Assembly (NCBI RefSeq): GCF_001625195.1
Contig: NC_054391.1
Span: 6,707,157-6,771,156 of the forward strand
DNA length: 64,000 nucleotides
Direction of reading: 5' to 3'
Source: Drechmeria coniospora
Lineage: Eukaryota > Ascomycota > Sordariomycetes > Hypocreales > Ophiocordycipitaceae
Each line of letters opens with the position of its first letter. Position 1 is the first letter of the stretch. The notes beneath the pieces are model-generated. The model did not search any database. It was not told where the DNA came from and worked only from the letters and a program-made list of their open reading frames with translations. This document shows positions 34,159 to 43,581 of this stretch, one piece after another. The position numbers and the translations under genes are program-made.

Positions 34159-34419
34159 ATGGACTCTATCAAGCAGGGTGCCAACTACATCTCGGAGAGC
34201 GCCAAGCAAGCCATGCATGGCGTGTCCAAGGACGCCAACAAGGAGGTCGCCAAGGATAACAACGCCCCCATTGGCACTCGGTAGGTCGAGCTCCTCAGCC
34301 TCGGTCACAGCCGCCCGCTAACTCATCAAAGTGCCTCGGCCGCCAAGGATGCTCTCGGCGACAAATTCAACGAGAACAAGCATGATGCCAAGGCGGAAGC
34401 CCACAAGCAGCAGATTTGA
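34159..34419 (+). CDS. grg-1: Glucose-repressible / clock-controlled peptide (GRG-1/CCG-1 family)
   Basis: A small hydrophilic protein whose Neurospora counterpart is strongly induced by glucose starvation, stress and the circadian clock; its molecular role is unknown. Exon 1 34159-34280 (MDSIKQGANYISESAKQAMH...GT), intron 34281-34331 (51 bp, GTAGGT...GCTAAC...AAAG), exon 2 34332-34419 (ASAAKDALGDKFNENKHDAK...HKQQI). The protein has 69 residues, close to the known family size, and the family blocks NYISES, KDANKEVAKD and RASAAKDALGDK are all present. No signal peptide or membrane segment; rich in Ala, Lys and Asp, probably intrinsically disordered. The splice junction restores the conserved Arg (CG|T). 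A TATA box and pyrimidine tract lie upstream. Confidence 0.9.
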
Positions 34420-34747
34420 GCCGGCTTTCGTTTTCACGAGCACGCCATAAGGCTGCATGGCAACCGCCGTCGGCTGTCTCGAGTCGAGGCAGGCTTGTAG
34501 ACGGCGAGCATGCAGTTGGCTTGCGACGGCAAGCGCCTGGACACCCGTTGGTATATATCGAATGCATCATTCTCACTTTCTGCATTTCAAACCGCCGTGA
34601 CGTTTGTCATCGTTGGTCGCGAATGCATTGCATTCGCTCGTGAAGAAAAATGACATCGCCGACAAGGAGTCGTCCTGCGCTTCGCCCCCCCGCCGATCAT
34701 GATCCAGTCGATGCGTTGTGGTGTCGACAGGCGGAGATACGGCGTCG
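34420..34747. other. Convergent 3' region, grg-1 and EBP-family genes
   Basis: 328 bp between stop codons. No feature seen. Confidence 0.55.
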
Positions 34748-35559
34748 TTACAGGTTTTTCTTGGCCGCACGCACCGCAAACGCATGGCAGATGTCGTTGA
34801 ACGAGTGCCAGATGGCGTAGAGCGGGATGAATACCCACAGCATGTTGAAGAAGACGAGGTACACCCACATGTACATGAAGTTGCTGCCGTCGAGGTTGAT
34901 GTTGCCGGTGAGCCACTCGGGGCAGAATGTCATAAAGCCGCCGTAGAGCTCGCAGGTGGCGAGCACAATCATCCAGACGCTCGCCTTGGGATTGTTGTTG
35001 GCAATCAGGTAGCAGATAAAGACGGCCAGCGGGCCGTCGAAGAAGACGGTGAGCAGCTCCAGGCAAATCACCCCCTGCGTGGTTTGTCAGTCAGCACCGT
35101 GGCTCCGCCATTCCCAAAGTTGGCACGCCAGTAGCATACCAAATCAGCGCCGGCCCATCGCCGATCGGCCCTGGCGTACACCATCCACAGCTGCGCGAAG
35201 GGGTTGCTCCCGCCCGCCTGCGGGCCGTATATCCGCCGGTCCTCGTGACCGAGAAAGTTGTACGGCGTCGGATAGAGGCCGGCGACGTCAGGAACGACGC
35301 CGCCACCGACCTCGGCGGGGACAATGTAGGAGAAGAAGCAGTGGTAGAGGAAGCTTCCCTCGAGGAGGAAATGACACAACGCATCGGCGAGGTGCCAGAT
35401 GAAGAGGAAGCGCAGGCTCGTCGAGGTCGATGGCGAGAGGACGACGCGGGAGACGGCATAGGCGGCGACGACGATGACGACGGTGAAGAGGAGCGAGATG
35501 ATGGTCGTCGTGTCAAACAGATCCGGGGGCAGGGACGAGAAATCGGCATCGACGGCCAT
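34748..35559 (-). CDS. EBP/EXPERA-family protein (sterol delta8-delta7 isomerase-like)
   Basis: Exons 35559-35140 and 35074-34748; 65 bp intron (GTATGC...ACTGAC...CGCAG), phase 0; 248 residues. The start MAVDADFSSLPPDLFD at 35559 is chosen; the frame is open to a further Met at 35646. It is a multi-pass membrane protein with helices about 21-45, 55-80, 142-162, 170-190 and 205-230. The first conserved block is FLFIWHLADALCHFLLEGSF, with the His...His...Glu arrangement that lines the emopamil-binding pocket. The second includes CLELLTVFFDGPLAVFICYL, and WVYLVFFNMLWVFIPLYAIW is the final helix pair. Plant and animal EBP isomerise delta8 sterols; fungi use the unrelated ERG2 for that step, so the fungal EBP role is uncertain. 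Confidence 0.8.
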
Positions 35560-36058
35560 GATGTTTGTCGGCAGGCGAGCAATGGAATAGCCAATTTTCG
35601 CCCAAAGTGAGGCGTGAGAGAATTGGGGATGAACAAAGTCGAGCACGGCGAAAAGGAACGAGGAGCCTTGCGAGCAAAACTACGTACTTACTGGCATGCC
35701 ATGCAGATAATTATCGTACAGTATGTAATCAGTGTGCCGCGTACGGAGTACTCCGTGCACACGTACTTACTTAAGTACTATACTATACTTGCTTGTAAGT
35801 ACACTCACTGTAGGAGGTAGTCGCGCAAGAAGAGGTCGATGGTCTGTGCACAGGAAAGGGTTTACAGTACGGAGTACAATTCCGCCATCTTTACTCCGTA
35901 CGGAGCCCAATTTTCCTCTCGCCCTACTTAAGCACACAGATGCAGGCTGCATTCTCCTTATTGTCAGGAATGCGTTCAGAGTACAAGTATGCCAAAATTC
36001 CACTGGCAAAATAAAACCGACAACAGTAACCAGGGACCAGGATCAAAAATAAATCCAC
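35560..36058. other. Spacer upstream of EBP-family gene
   Basis: About 500 bp with a dense cluster of GTAC words, including a 17/18 match to the GTACGGAGTACTCCGTAC palindrome at 35741-35758 and another GTACGGAGTAC near 35867. No gene seen. Confidence 0.6.
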
Positions 36059-36138
36059 GACAGAGACAGGATTCGAACCTGCGAGGGCGAACCCATATGA
36101 TTTCTAGTCATACCCTTTAACCACTCAGGCACTCTGCC
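36059..36138 (-). tRNA. tRNA-Ser(AGA), copy 1
   Basis: 80-nt gene. The acceptor stem GGCAGAG pairs with CTCTGTC, the D arm is TGCCTGAGTGGTTAAAGGG, and the anticodon arm is TATGA-CTAGAAA-TCATA with anticodon AGA. A long variable arm (TGGGTTCGCCC) is typical of serine tRNAs, and the T arm is GCAGGTTCGAATCCTGT. No intron. An AAAAA run on the plus strand just below gives a short U-terminator. Confidence 0.93.
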
Positions 36139-36246
36139 AGCTAATGGACATGGATTTGGCGATCCAAAGAAGCTCAAAAGAGGAGAAAGCAAGGAGGTGG
36201 GAAACCAAAAAAACATGCGCAGAACTAGCGCTAAAAAATGAAGATC

Positions 36247-36326
36247 GACAGAGACAGGATTCGAACCTGCGAGGGCGAACCCATATGATTTCTAGTCATA
36301 CCCTTTAACCACTCAGGCACTCTGCC
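36247..36326 (-). tRNA. tRNA-Ser(AGA), copy 2 (identical)
   Basis: Identical over all 80 nt to the copy 188 bp away, same strand. Its own A6 run (plus strand, about 36233-36238) provides an independent Pol III terminator. The flanking sequences are not duplicated, so only the gene body is shared. Confidence 0.93.
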
Positions 36327-36747
36327 TTTTGTCCTCGAGGAACTTGCCATATTGTGATTTATTACAACCTATAGAGGACCTTGATCACAAATACCATGAA
36401 GAGCACCCACGCCGTGCCGCTTCATCATTGCCATTGATGGCGGGTGCAACGCATGATGCGGAATTTCAAAGTCTTGAAGCAACCCTTGTCTATGTTCCGA
36501 CCTCCTGAAAGGCACGAAGCGGTGGTGCAAGGTTCGTTCAAAGTTCATGTTCATGTCCCGCCTACTCGGATACTCGACCCTTCCATCAAGGGGCAACAAC
36601 CATGTCGTACAACGGTGCAGAGTTGTCGTCGCAACTGCTTCCGCCCTCGCCGCGTCCTAGCCATCGGAGAGCGTCTGTCATGGCGGTCAACCGAAGAGCA
36701 GGCGCGGCGCTTGGAGACGGGCGGAGCTCCACGTTCAGATTCGCTGC
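36327..36747. other. Spacer between tRNA genes and NAD kinase 3' end
   Basis: 421 bp, no feature seen. Confidence 0.5.
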
Positions 36748-38940
36748 CTACCCGTCCCACTCCTTGTACTCTTTCTGCTTCTGCCTCGTATTCCATCCCA
36801 ACTTGCCGCTGATGCTGTTCACCCAGTCCTCGCTACGGCGACCCTCGGCCTGGACCGAGGCAAAGGGGTACCTGCTCGCGCTGATGGTCACGTAGTCGCC
36901 CGGCCGCAGCTCGACGCGCTCGCGGCCGTCGAAGCTCGCCCAGGAGGCCGTCCGGGCGTCGTACGGCACGCCGACGCGCAGAACGATGGTGTCGGGCAGT
37001 ATGATGGGCCGGAACGATAGCGTGTGGGCGCAGATGGACGTCACGAGCATCACCGGGTTCTCCGGGTGGCACAGGGACCCGCCCGCGGCGAGGTTGTAGG
37101 CCGTCGAGCCCGTCGGCGTCGAGACGCAGATGCCGTCGGCCAGGACCGAGGTGAAGTGCTCGTCGTCGCCGAAGATTTCCGTGTACGACATGGCTCGCCG
37201 GACGTCAGTCACGCCTCGCCATCAGGCATCGCCTCTCGGCCGGCACGGCAACTCACTGGGGTTCGGCCCACGATCGACGACGATCTCGTTCAAGATCTCG
37301 TACGTCCCGTCGGGCCGGTGAGTGTGGTCGTCCTCGCTCTCGACGCCGATGAGCTCCTCGACCAGGTCTCTCGCGGTTTCGTCGTCCTCGTCGTCCTCGT
37401 CCTCGTCGGCAGCGGCGCCGGCGCCGTCGAAGCTCCTGTCGGAGCTCTTGCCCGAGCTTTTCTGCGAGCTCTTGCGGGAACTCTTCCTCCGGATGCTCCG
37501 CATGACGGTGCCCTCGAAGCGCAGGCGCAGGCTCACGGTGACGCCCTTGCTCATGGCGGCGCTCAGGATCCGCTCGTGATCGTCAAAGTCGAACTTGGTC
37601 ATGAAGCCGAGGCTCCCCAGGGCGAAGCTCAGGACGGGCGGGACGATGCGCTGGAAGAGCCAGCTCGCGTAGAGGACGGTGCCGTCGCCGCCGAGGGTGA
37701 TGACGAAGTCGAAGGTGTGCGGCCGCGCCTTGCACATGGGCTCGTCCCAGTAGCGCAGGCGGTGGGAGACGGCGGCGCGGGCGGCCTCGACGTCGCCGCC
37801 CTCGCCCGCGTGGCTCGCGGCCAGGTCGTCGAGCAGCTGGCCGGCGTCGAACTTCTTGTTCGCCCTGAGCTTGTCCTGGACGTAGACGGTGTACTGCACG
37901 TCCCGGTCCTTGCCCAGCAGCCAGCGCGTGAGGTCCCTCGTCTTGGGGATGAGGTCCTGGTCGTAGACCTTGGAGAGCAGGAAGATGGTCCGGACGCGGA
38001 TGCGTATGCGCATGCTGCTCAGCCGCCGGCTCAGCTCGCGCACGCCCCAGGCCATGTCGCTGAGCTGCTTCTTGGTCAGCATCCGGCTGCGGATGTCTTC
38101 GTTCTGCTGCTGCGTCAGGTCCGTCTCCGACACGGGCTTGGTCATCTCGCGCGTCCAGACAAGCTGGTCGGGCTGGCCGACGTCGCCGCCGCCGTCGAGG
38201 GTGCCGGGCTCGAGGACGGCGCGGGATTTGCGCCGCACATTCCCGGGTCGGGCCGAGGCGGCGGGCTCCTTTCGGCTCGCGTCGTCGACGGCACCGTCGG
38301 GCTCACCCTCCCGGCTGCGCGGTCTCGAGTAGGCCGGGTGGGCACGGAACTGGGGGCCGTCGAGCTCGCCGGCCACCGCCTTGTTCGCGCGGCGCTGCGA
38401 GTCGAGAAACTGGTGGACGATGCACTGGTCGCGGCGGCCGACGCCGCGGACGAAGGGCACCGTCGCCTCGGACGAAACGAGCGAGCTCTTGCGGCGGTAG
38501 GGGTTGCCCGGGTCGAAGGTCACCTCGACGGCGTTGCAGTCCTCGTCGCTGTCGCAGGAGCATCCGCCGGGGACGGCAGAGGTGCCCTCGACGCCGGTTT
38601 CCTCGCCCGACCCGGCTTCTGCTTGTCCCATCGCCGCGGCGGGACGGGCAGGCGCGTGAGACGGGGATGGGGCCGCCGTCGACGTCGATCTCTCAACCTC
38701 GAGGCGGGGCGACGTCGTCGACGAAGGTGGTGATGTAATGGAGCCGGCACCCGCTTCCCGGCACGATGCGGCCGGCTTCTCTGTTCGTCTTCCTTGCGCT
38801 TCGCTGCATTCGCCGGCTACGTGATCCGAGTCGGCCGGTGTCTGCGATTCGTCCGCAAATCGCCTGCACTTGGACGTCAACTTGGCCGGTGGGTTGACTG
38901 AGGTTGGACGCAGTCGTCGAGTGCCGGAGACGACGGGCAC
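36748..38940 (-). CDS. NAD kinase (Utr1/Pos5 family)
   Basis: Phosphorylates NAD(H) to NADP(H), supplying NADPH pools. Exons 38940-37257 and 37193-36748; 63 bp intron (GTGAGT...CTGAC...CGAG), phase 1, rebuilding the conserved NP-T-MSYTEIFGDDE. The product is 709 residues, long for the family. The first 270 residues are low-complexity and Ser/Pro/Cys-rich (CSCDSDEDC), with no obvious mitochondrial presequence, suggesting a cytosolic Utr1-like enzyme. Catalytic features: GGDGT at 417-421 (TLGGDGTVLYASWLF), NEIVVDRGPNP at about 551-561, and STPTGSTAY at 586-594 followed by NLAAGGS. Between the GGDGT and NE motifs lies an unusual insert of Lys-Ser-Ser repeats (KSSRKSSQKSSGKSS) and an acidic run (DEDEDDEDDE). 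The Met at 38940 is the first in frame; a start at Met105 is also possible. Confidence 0.93.
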
Positions 38941-40294
38941 AATGGGCGCCTAGTCCAGGCGTGCACGGATAGCTAGCTGGGTACCGTCGCGGTACTCGCG
39001 ATATAGAGTTTGCGCTGCATCGCACCTTGCGCAGGGCGTGTTCCTGGGAGGTACCCTGCTATCGTGTCCGTTGGCACGGCGTGCCTGAGCCTTTTGCGGT
39101 ATTGGTGCCAACCTAATGGGAGTGGCACTTGCTGTGCTCCGTCCGTACTCGGACCAGCTGCCCAGTGCAACACGATTAGTGCACCTGATTGCTGTGCACG
39201 TGCAGTACCTAGCAGTTATAGTGGGAGCGGTTGGTTACAGGTGCCTACTGGGATGCTACCGCCGCCCAGCTCCCCCACCAATAACCTAGAACTGCACACC
39301 TCCAAGGCATGTTCAAGTAAAATACAGGTAACGGTATAGAGCATGAATACTACTACCTAGGTACTAGGTACTCGGTGGTAATATTAGCCGCAGCTGCTTG
39401 CCAGTACAGTATTATACTGCAAGTATAGTACATACATGTACTGTAGAGGTGCGCTGTCCAGCACCACTGTACTCACCTATTGTGCAGTCCGCCTTGATGA
39501 GCTCATCATTCTTCTCGATGCTTCACACAACCTGGGGTCTGTTCAGCGTACAACATGTTGGTGTGATGGAAGCCGTCGAGGAGAGTTGCCTCCGTGGCTG
39601 ACCCGTGGTGCATACGGGGGGCGTCGTTCTGAAATGGGAGACTTTGCAACGTTGTCATCGGAACAGGCACTCAGTTGTACCCAAGTCTGAAAGGAGTCCT
39701 GCTCGCCTCCATTTGCAGCTCAGCAACCATCCCCGGCCATGAGTTGTTCACCGTGCAGGACGAGGGTCAACTACACGGCTACGAGTAGGGCAAGAGCATA
39801 AGCATGGCGGTCGGACGAACGTTCCTTTGAACCACAACCTTGGTCCTCGGCTGCCAAAGGGAATGAATGGGCGTGCGTGGAAACAGGCGTGTCTTGCCTA
39901 CCCTGTAGCACCGCTGCGCTCCAGCACACTCGATCCCCATGCTGCACGGATGGATGGACGCCGCCTCCGACAACGATGGCGGCACCTCGAGCGTCACCGC
40001 CGCATCACCCTTGCCCGGAGCTGCCCGGAGCTGCCCGGAGCTGCGACGGGCTCGTCCGGTCGCCTGTCGGGCAACCAGCAGCCGACCGATGGGTGGCATC
40101 GCATCGGAAAGCACCAGGTGCAGCGGCGGCTCGACCCCGCTCGGAGGGTGTCATCCAGCCATCCATCCATCCATCTTCCTCTCCATTCCCAGGGTCGCTG
40201 CCATCATGCTTCCCCTGGGCTGCCGCCGTCCAACCGAAGAGCCCATCCGCACGCGTCCATCCCGCACACCGCGGCAAGGTGACATTGCGCCAGC
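38941..40294. other. 1.35 kb divergent spacer, NAD kinase / sugar kinase
   Basis: Both promoters lie here. It carries CTAGGTAC-type palindromic words near 39350-39375 and a 10-bp tandem repeat at 40012-40043 (TGCCCGGAGC, three copies). No other gene seen. Confidence 0.55.
40012..40043. repeat. 10-bp tandem repeat, three copies
   Basis: Unit TGCCCGGAGC, perfect copies, about 250 bp upstream of the ketohexokinase-like ATG. Confidence 0.85.
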
Positions 40295-41732
40295 ATGAAG
40301 CATCTCATCCTCGTCGGCGCTTGCTACATCGACACCATCCTGAGGAAAGCGTCCCTTCCCCCTCGCGACGTGCGCCGATGCGTGTTTCCGCCGCGCAAGC
40401 CTCGAACCGCATTGTACTTTGCTCCTGACCCGATGGCAGTGTTCCTCGCTACCCGGACGAGGATGACAAGCTGCGGGCGACCAGCCTGCAGGTTCGGCGC
40501 GGGGGAAACTGCCCCAACTCGCTCGAGGTTCTCCAGCAGCTGCTCAGGGCAGGCCGCGACCGCCACCACGACGTTCGCCCCTACCTGGTGACGTGCCTCC
40601 CCGACGAGTCCTCTCCCGCGACGCGGCTGGTCATGGCCTCCTTCGGCGACGACAGCGCCGTCGACTTTGGGCACTGCCTGCACCGCCAGGGCCACGCCGA
40701 AGCCGCCAGCAGCCACATCATCCGGAGCGCCCGAACCGGCAGCCGCACCATCGTCAACTACAACGAGCTGCCGGAGATGACCGTCGGCGAGTTCGAAGCC
40801 GTCGCGCACGGCTTCCGCGCCGACCAGGACACCTGGTGGCACTTTGAGGTGAGGCGACTCCCGAGCGCGCGCCGTTCCTTGTCCTTTTCGCCAGGCGATC
40901 TGACCTCCGACGCGTGCCACGGCAGGGCCGAATGCCGGAAACGACGCTGCGGTGCATCGAGACGCTTCGCAAAACGTTGCCCTCAGCCAGCATCAGCGTC
41001 GAGGTGGAGAAGCCGGGCCGCGTCGGGCTCGCCGAGCTGGCCGCCGAGGCCGATGTCGTCTTCTACTCCCGCGCCTGGGCAGAGGTGAGTGATGAAGGCA
41101 ACGCACGTCGCCGCCGCGTGGCTCGACGGCCGACCGGTGGCCATCACGTCTCGCTGACGGACGCCGCGCGCACCATGATGCAGAGCCGCGGCCACCAATC
41201 CCCCGAGGCCTGTCTCAGAAACGAACATCGACGACAAGAGTCAGAAGGCGAACCCCTCCCCTCCTGGCGGCTCGCGGCCCAGTCGCTGACCGAGATGTGT
41301 TGACTGCGCAGGTCCCTGGGGCTGTGCGCTTGGGGTGCCGAGGGCGCCGCGGCGCTGTCTCGGTCGCGGGGAAGCTGCGAGTACATCCGCTGCCCCGTCG
41401 AGACTCGGCCGGGAGGAATTCCAGTCGTCGAGTAAGTCTGGCGTCGAGCAGAAGGCTCGGGGCCCCCTGATCCAGAGTCGTCGTTGCCGTTGTGCTCACG
41501 ACGGGACGACGGCAGCTCGATCGGCGCCGGCGACACCTTGGTCGCCGGAATGCTGTACGGCCTGACCAGCCAGGCAGGATCGTGGGACGTCGAGCGGAGC
41601 CTGCGGTTTGCCGTCGACCTTGCCACCCTCAAGGTGCAGCGCGAGGGATTCGGGGGGCTCGCGGCCGACGTGTGGCCGGCTCGTCACGGCAACAGCGTCG
41701 CCGAGCATGCCAGGAGCAAACAAGCCCCCTGA
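40295..41732 (+). CDS. PfkB-family sugar kinase, ketohexokinase-like, six exons
   Basis: Proposed exons: 40295-40344 (or -40350), 40440-40848, 40926-41084, 41184-41239, 41312-41431 and 41516-41732, giving 336 (338) residues, normal for the family. Start MKHLILVGACYIDTIL carries the N-terminal beta strand typical of ketohexokinases. Exon 2 has RYPDEDDKLRATSLQVRRGG and NCPNSLEVLQQLL, and the lid region. Exon 3 is GRMPETTLRCIETL...FYSRAWAE; exon 5 holds LCAWGAEGAAAL. Exon 6 has the PfkB signature DSIGAGDTLVAGML, with the catalytic Asp in GAGD. Introns 2 and 5 have good GTGAGG/GTAAGT donors; intron 4 uses a weak GTCAGA donor. The family-expected first donor reads AG|GAAAGC rather than GT; using GTCCCT six bases on keeps the frame. 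The gene may be functional through that site, or its first intron may be damaged. Confidence 0.8.
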
Positions 41733-42967
41733 GGCCGAACCCCCCCCTCCCTCCCCTCTTCCCTCTCCCCTCCCCCTCACCGTCTCCGTCCGATGGGCCG
41801 AGATGGTCGGCGTGGTCCAAGGCATGCGCGGATGGAGGGCCGATGCTCCTCGCTCGCTCACTCGCTCGCGATGCCCGCCGCGACGTCCGAGCTCTTGTGG
41901 GCGGGGCGAGACGAGAAGCAGGCTGCCGCCGTCAGGTGTCCGGGTGCCTTTGACCGATGGTCCATGTTCCAGCATAGGTGCGCGCACTCGGACTCGCACG
42001 GCAATGAACGGTGTATGCCCATATGGCGCACGTGCACCGGAAGCGTCCCTGTGTGCTTTTTGCCGGCGACGCCCGGCGTCCATGCCAGTGTCCATGTGCC
42101 ACCACACCACCTTCCCTTCGTCTCGCCCTCTGCCACGGATGATGATGCGGCGGCCGGCGTGCAGGGTCGAGACGCCATGACAGGCGGTGAAATGCACCTC
42201 CTCGTAGCGGCGATCCGTACTAGTGGGAGGCATTTGCGAACTCGGACACTCACCCGCACGGCGCGGCTGTGGCACCTCCCGGACGAGAGGACGGCGGATC
42301 CGTCTCTGGCTGATCATGTCGAAGCTGCCGTCGGCGGCATGGCAAGCAGCGGACGGCATGCCAACGACTCGTCGTGGCATGGCCAGGCTGCCGCCAACCA
42401 AGCGGCGCAACCACCACCGACAGGCTGCAGCGCTTCCGTCTGGGCCGAGCGAGCAGCCAATCAGAGTCGCCGCGGCCGTGCCCTCGATGCAGCCGCACCT
42501 GTCTGATATCCATGAGATCCAGGGTGGGATGCAGGTATTCCTCCTCGCACTCCCCGTCTCGTGCACCCGTGCAAGGACGAGCACCCGTACGCATTCACGA
42601 ACAATGCGCGCGATGTGTGTGCTCGCACGTACGTGTGCCGCGGACGTCCAAGGCAAGGTTCCGCGTCATGCCTCGGTTCTCGCGCACGCTGGCACGACGG
42701 AGTGCGTCGCGGAGAAGCGACACCACTTCTGCGCCACCGAGCCACGTACGTTGTACTCGCAAACACGCCGTGCGTGTGCTTGAACGTGCCCGAGCCACGG
42801 CAGCCAGAGGCGCAATGCAATGAGGCAAGCCCTGGCACGCCCGAAGCGTCTGCGAGACTTTGCCTCTGCTTGCGACCCGAGTCGATAGGTCATGGTGTCA
42901 CAAGCCTCGGATTTCGGTACGCAGGAGCAGGCGTGCCCCGTACGGTCCGGACGAGTTGGGGCTCACA

Positions 42968-43006
42968 CCTCGGCCTCCTGCCTCGGCCTCCTGCCTCGGC
43001 CTCCTG
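42968..43006. repeat. 13-bp tandem repeat, three perfect copies
   Basis: Unit CCTCGGCCTCCTG. Confidence 0.9.
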
Positions 43007-43550
43007 CTCGTTCGCCCTCGTTCCCGGATGGTGATCCTGACGGTACCGAGCACGCGCAGGGTTGCCTCGTCGTCCTCGCCAGATCATCGCACCCCTGGGT
43101 TTCGGACCACGGTGCTCCAAGGGTGACTGGTTGGCGCGTCCCCGGGTGGTGCCTGCACGTTGGTGCCGCCGCACATGTCTTCGTCGTCGGCGTCGAATCG
43201 CCCGTTTGAGCCGTCGTTGATTCTCCTCCTCGTCGAGGCCTGATGGAGGGGCGTCGCCGTAGAGAAGGGCCTGCAGCGGACCTGTCACACGAACGGGTGC
43301 CGAGGCGTGCCGGACGGAGTGAAGCGGCCAGGGGGTGCGACTTGTTTCCGGGGAAGCGCCTCTTGGGGCTGAACCTTGTCGAAAGGGCAGCCTGCGCGGA
43401 TCTGCGCCATCAGATTAGGAAAGAAAGGGTCTTTCCACCTCACGCCTGCTCCCACTCCCCCTCACGCCCCCGATCGTCACTGGCCCTCTCCCACGGATGG
43501 TGGCATTTCGAGGTAGCAGTGGCAAGGTTCCGTTGCGGCAATAATGAAGA

Positions 43551-43581
<31 letters not shown>
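43551..43581. repeat. GAT/GGT trinucleotide microsatellite
   Basis: About six GAT units followed directly by about four GGT units. Confidence 0.9.

Noticed and set aside
41496..42656. 386-residue minus-strand open frame overlapping the sugar-kinase gene
   Set aside because: It is Arg/Pro-rich without domain or splice structure, and overlaps the well-supported kinase exon 6 on the other strand. It is typical of GC-rich antisense frames.
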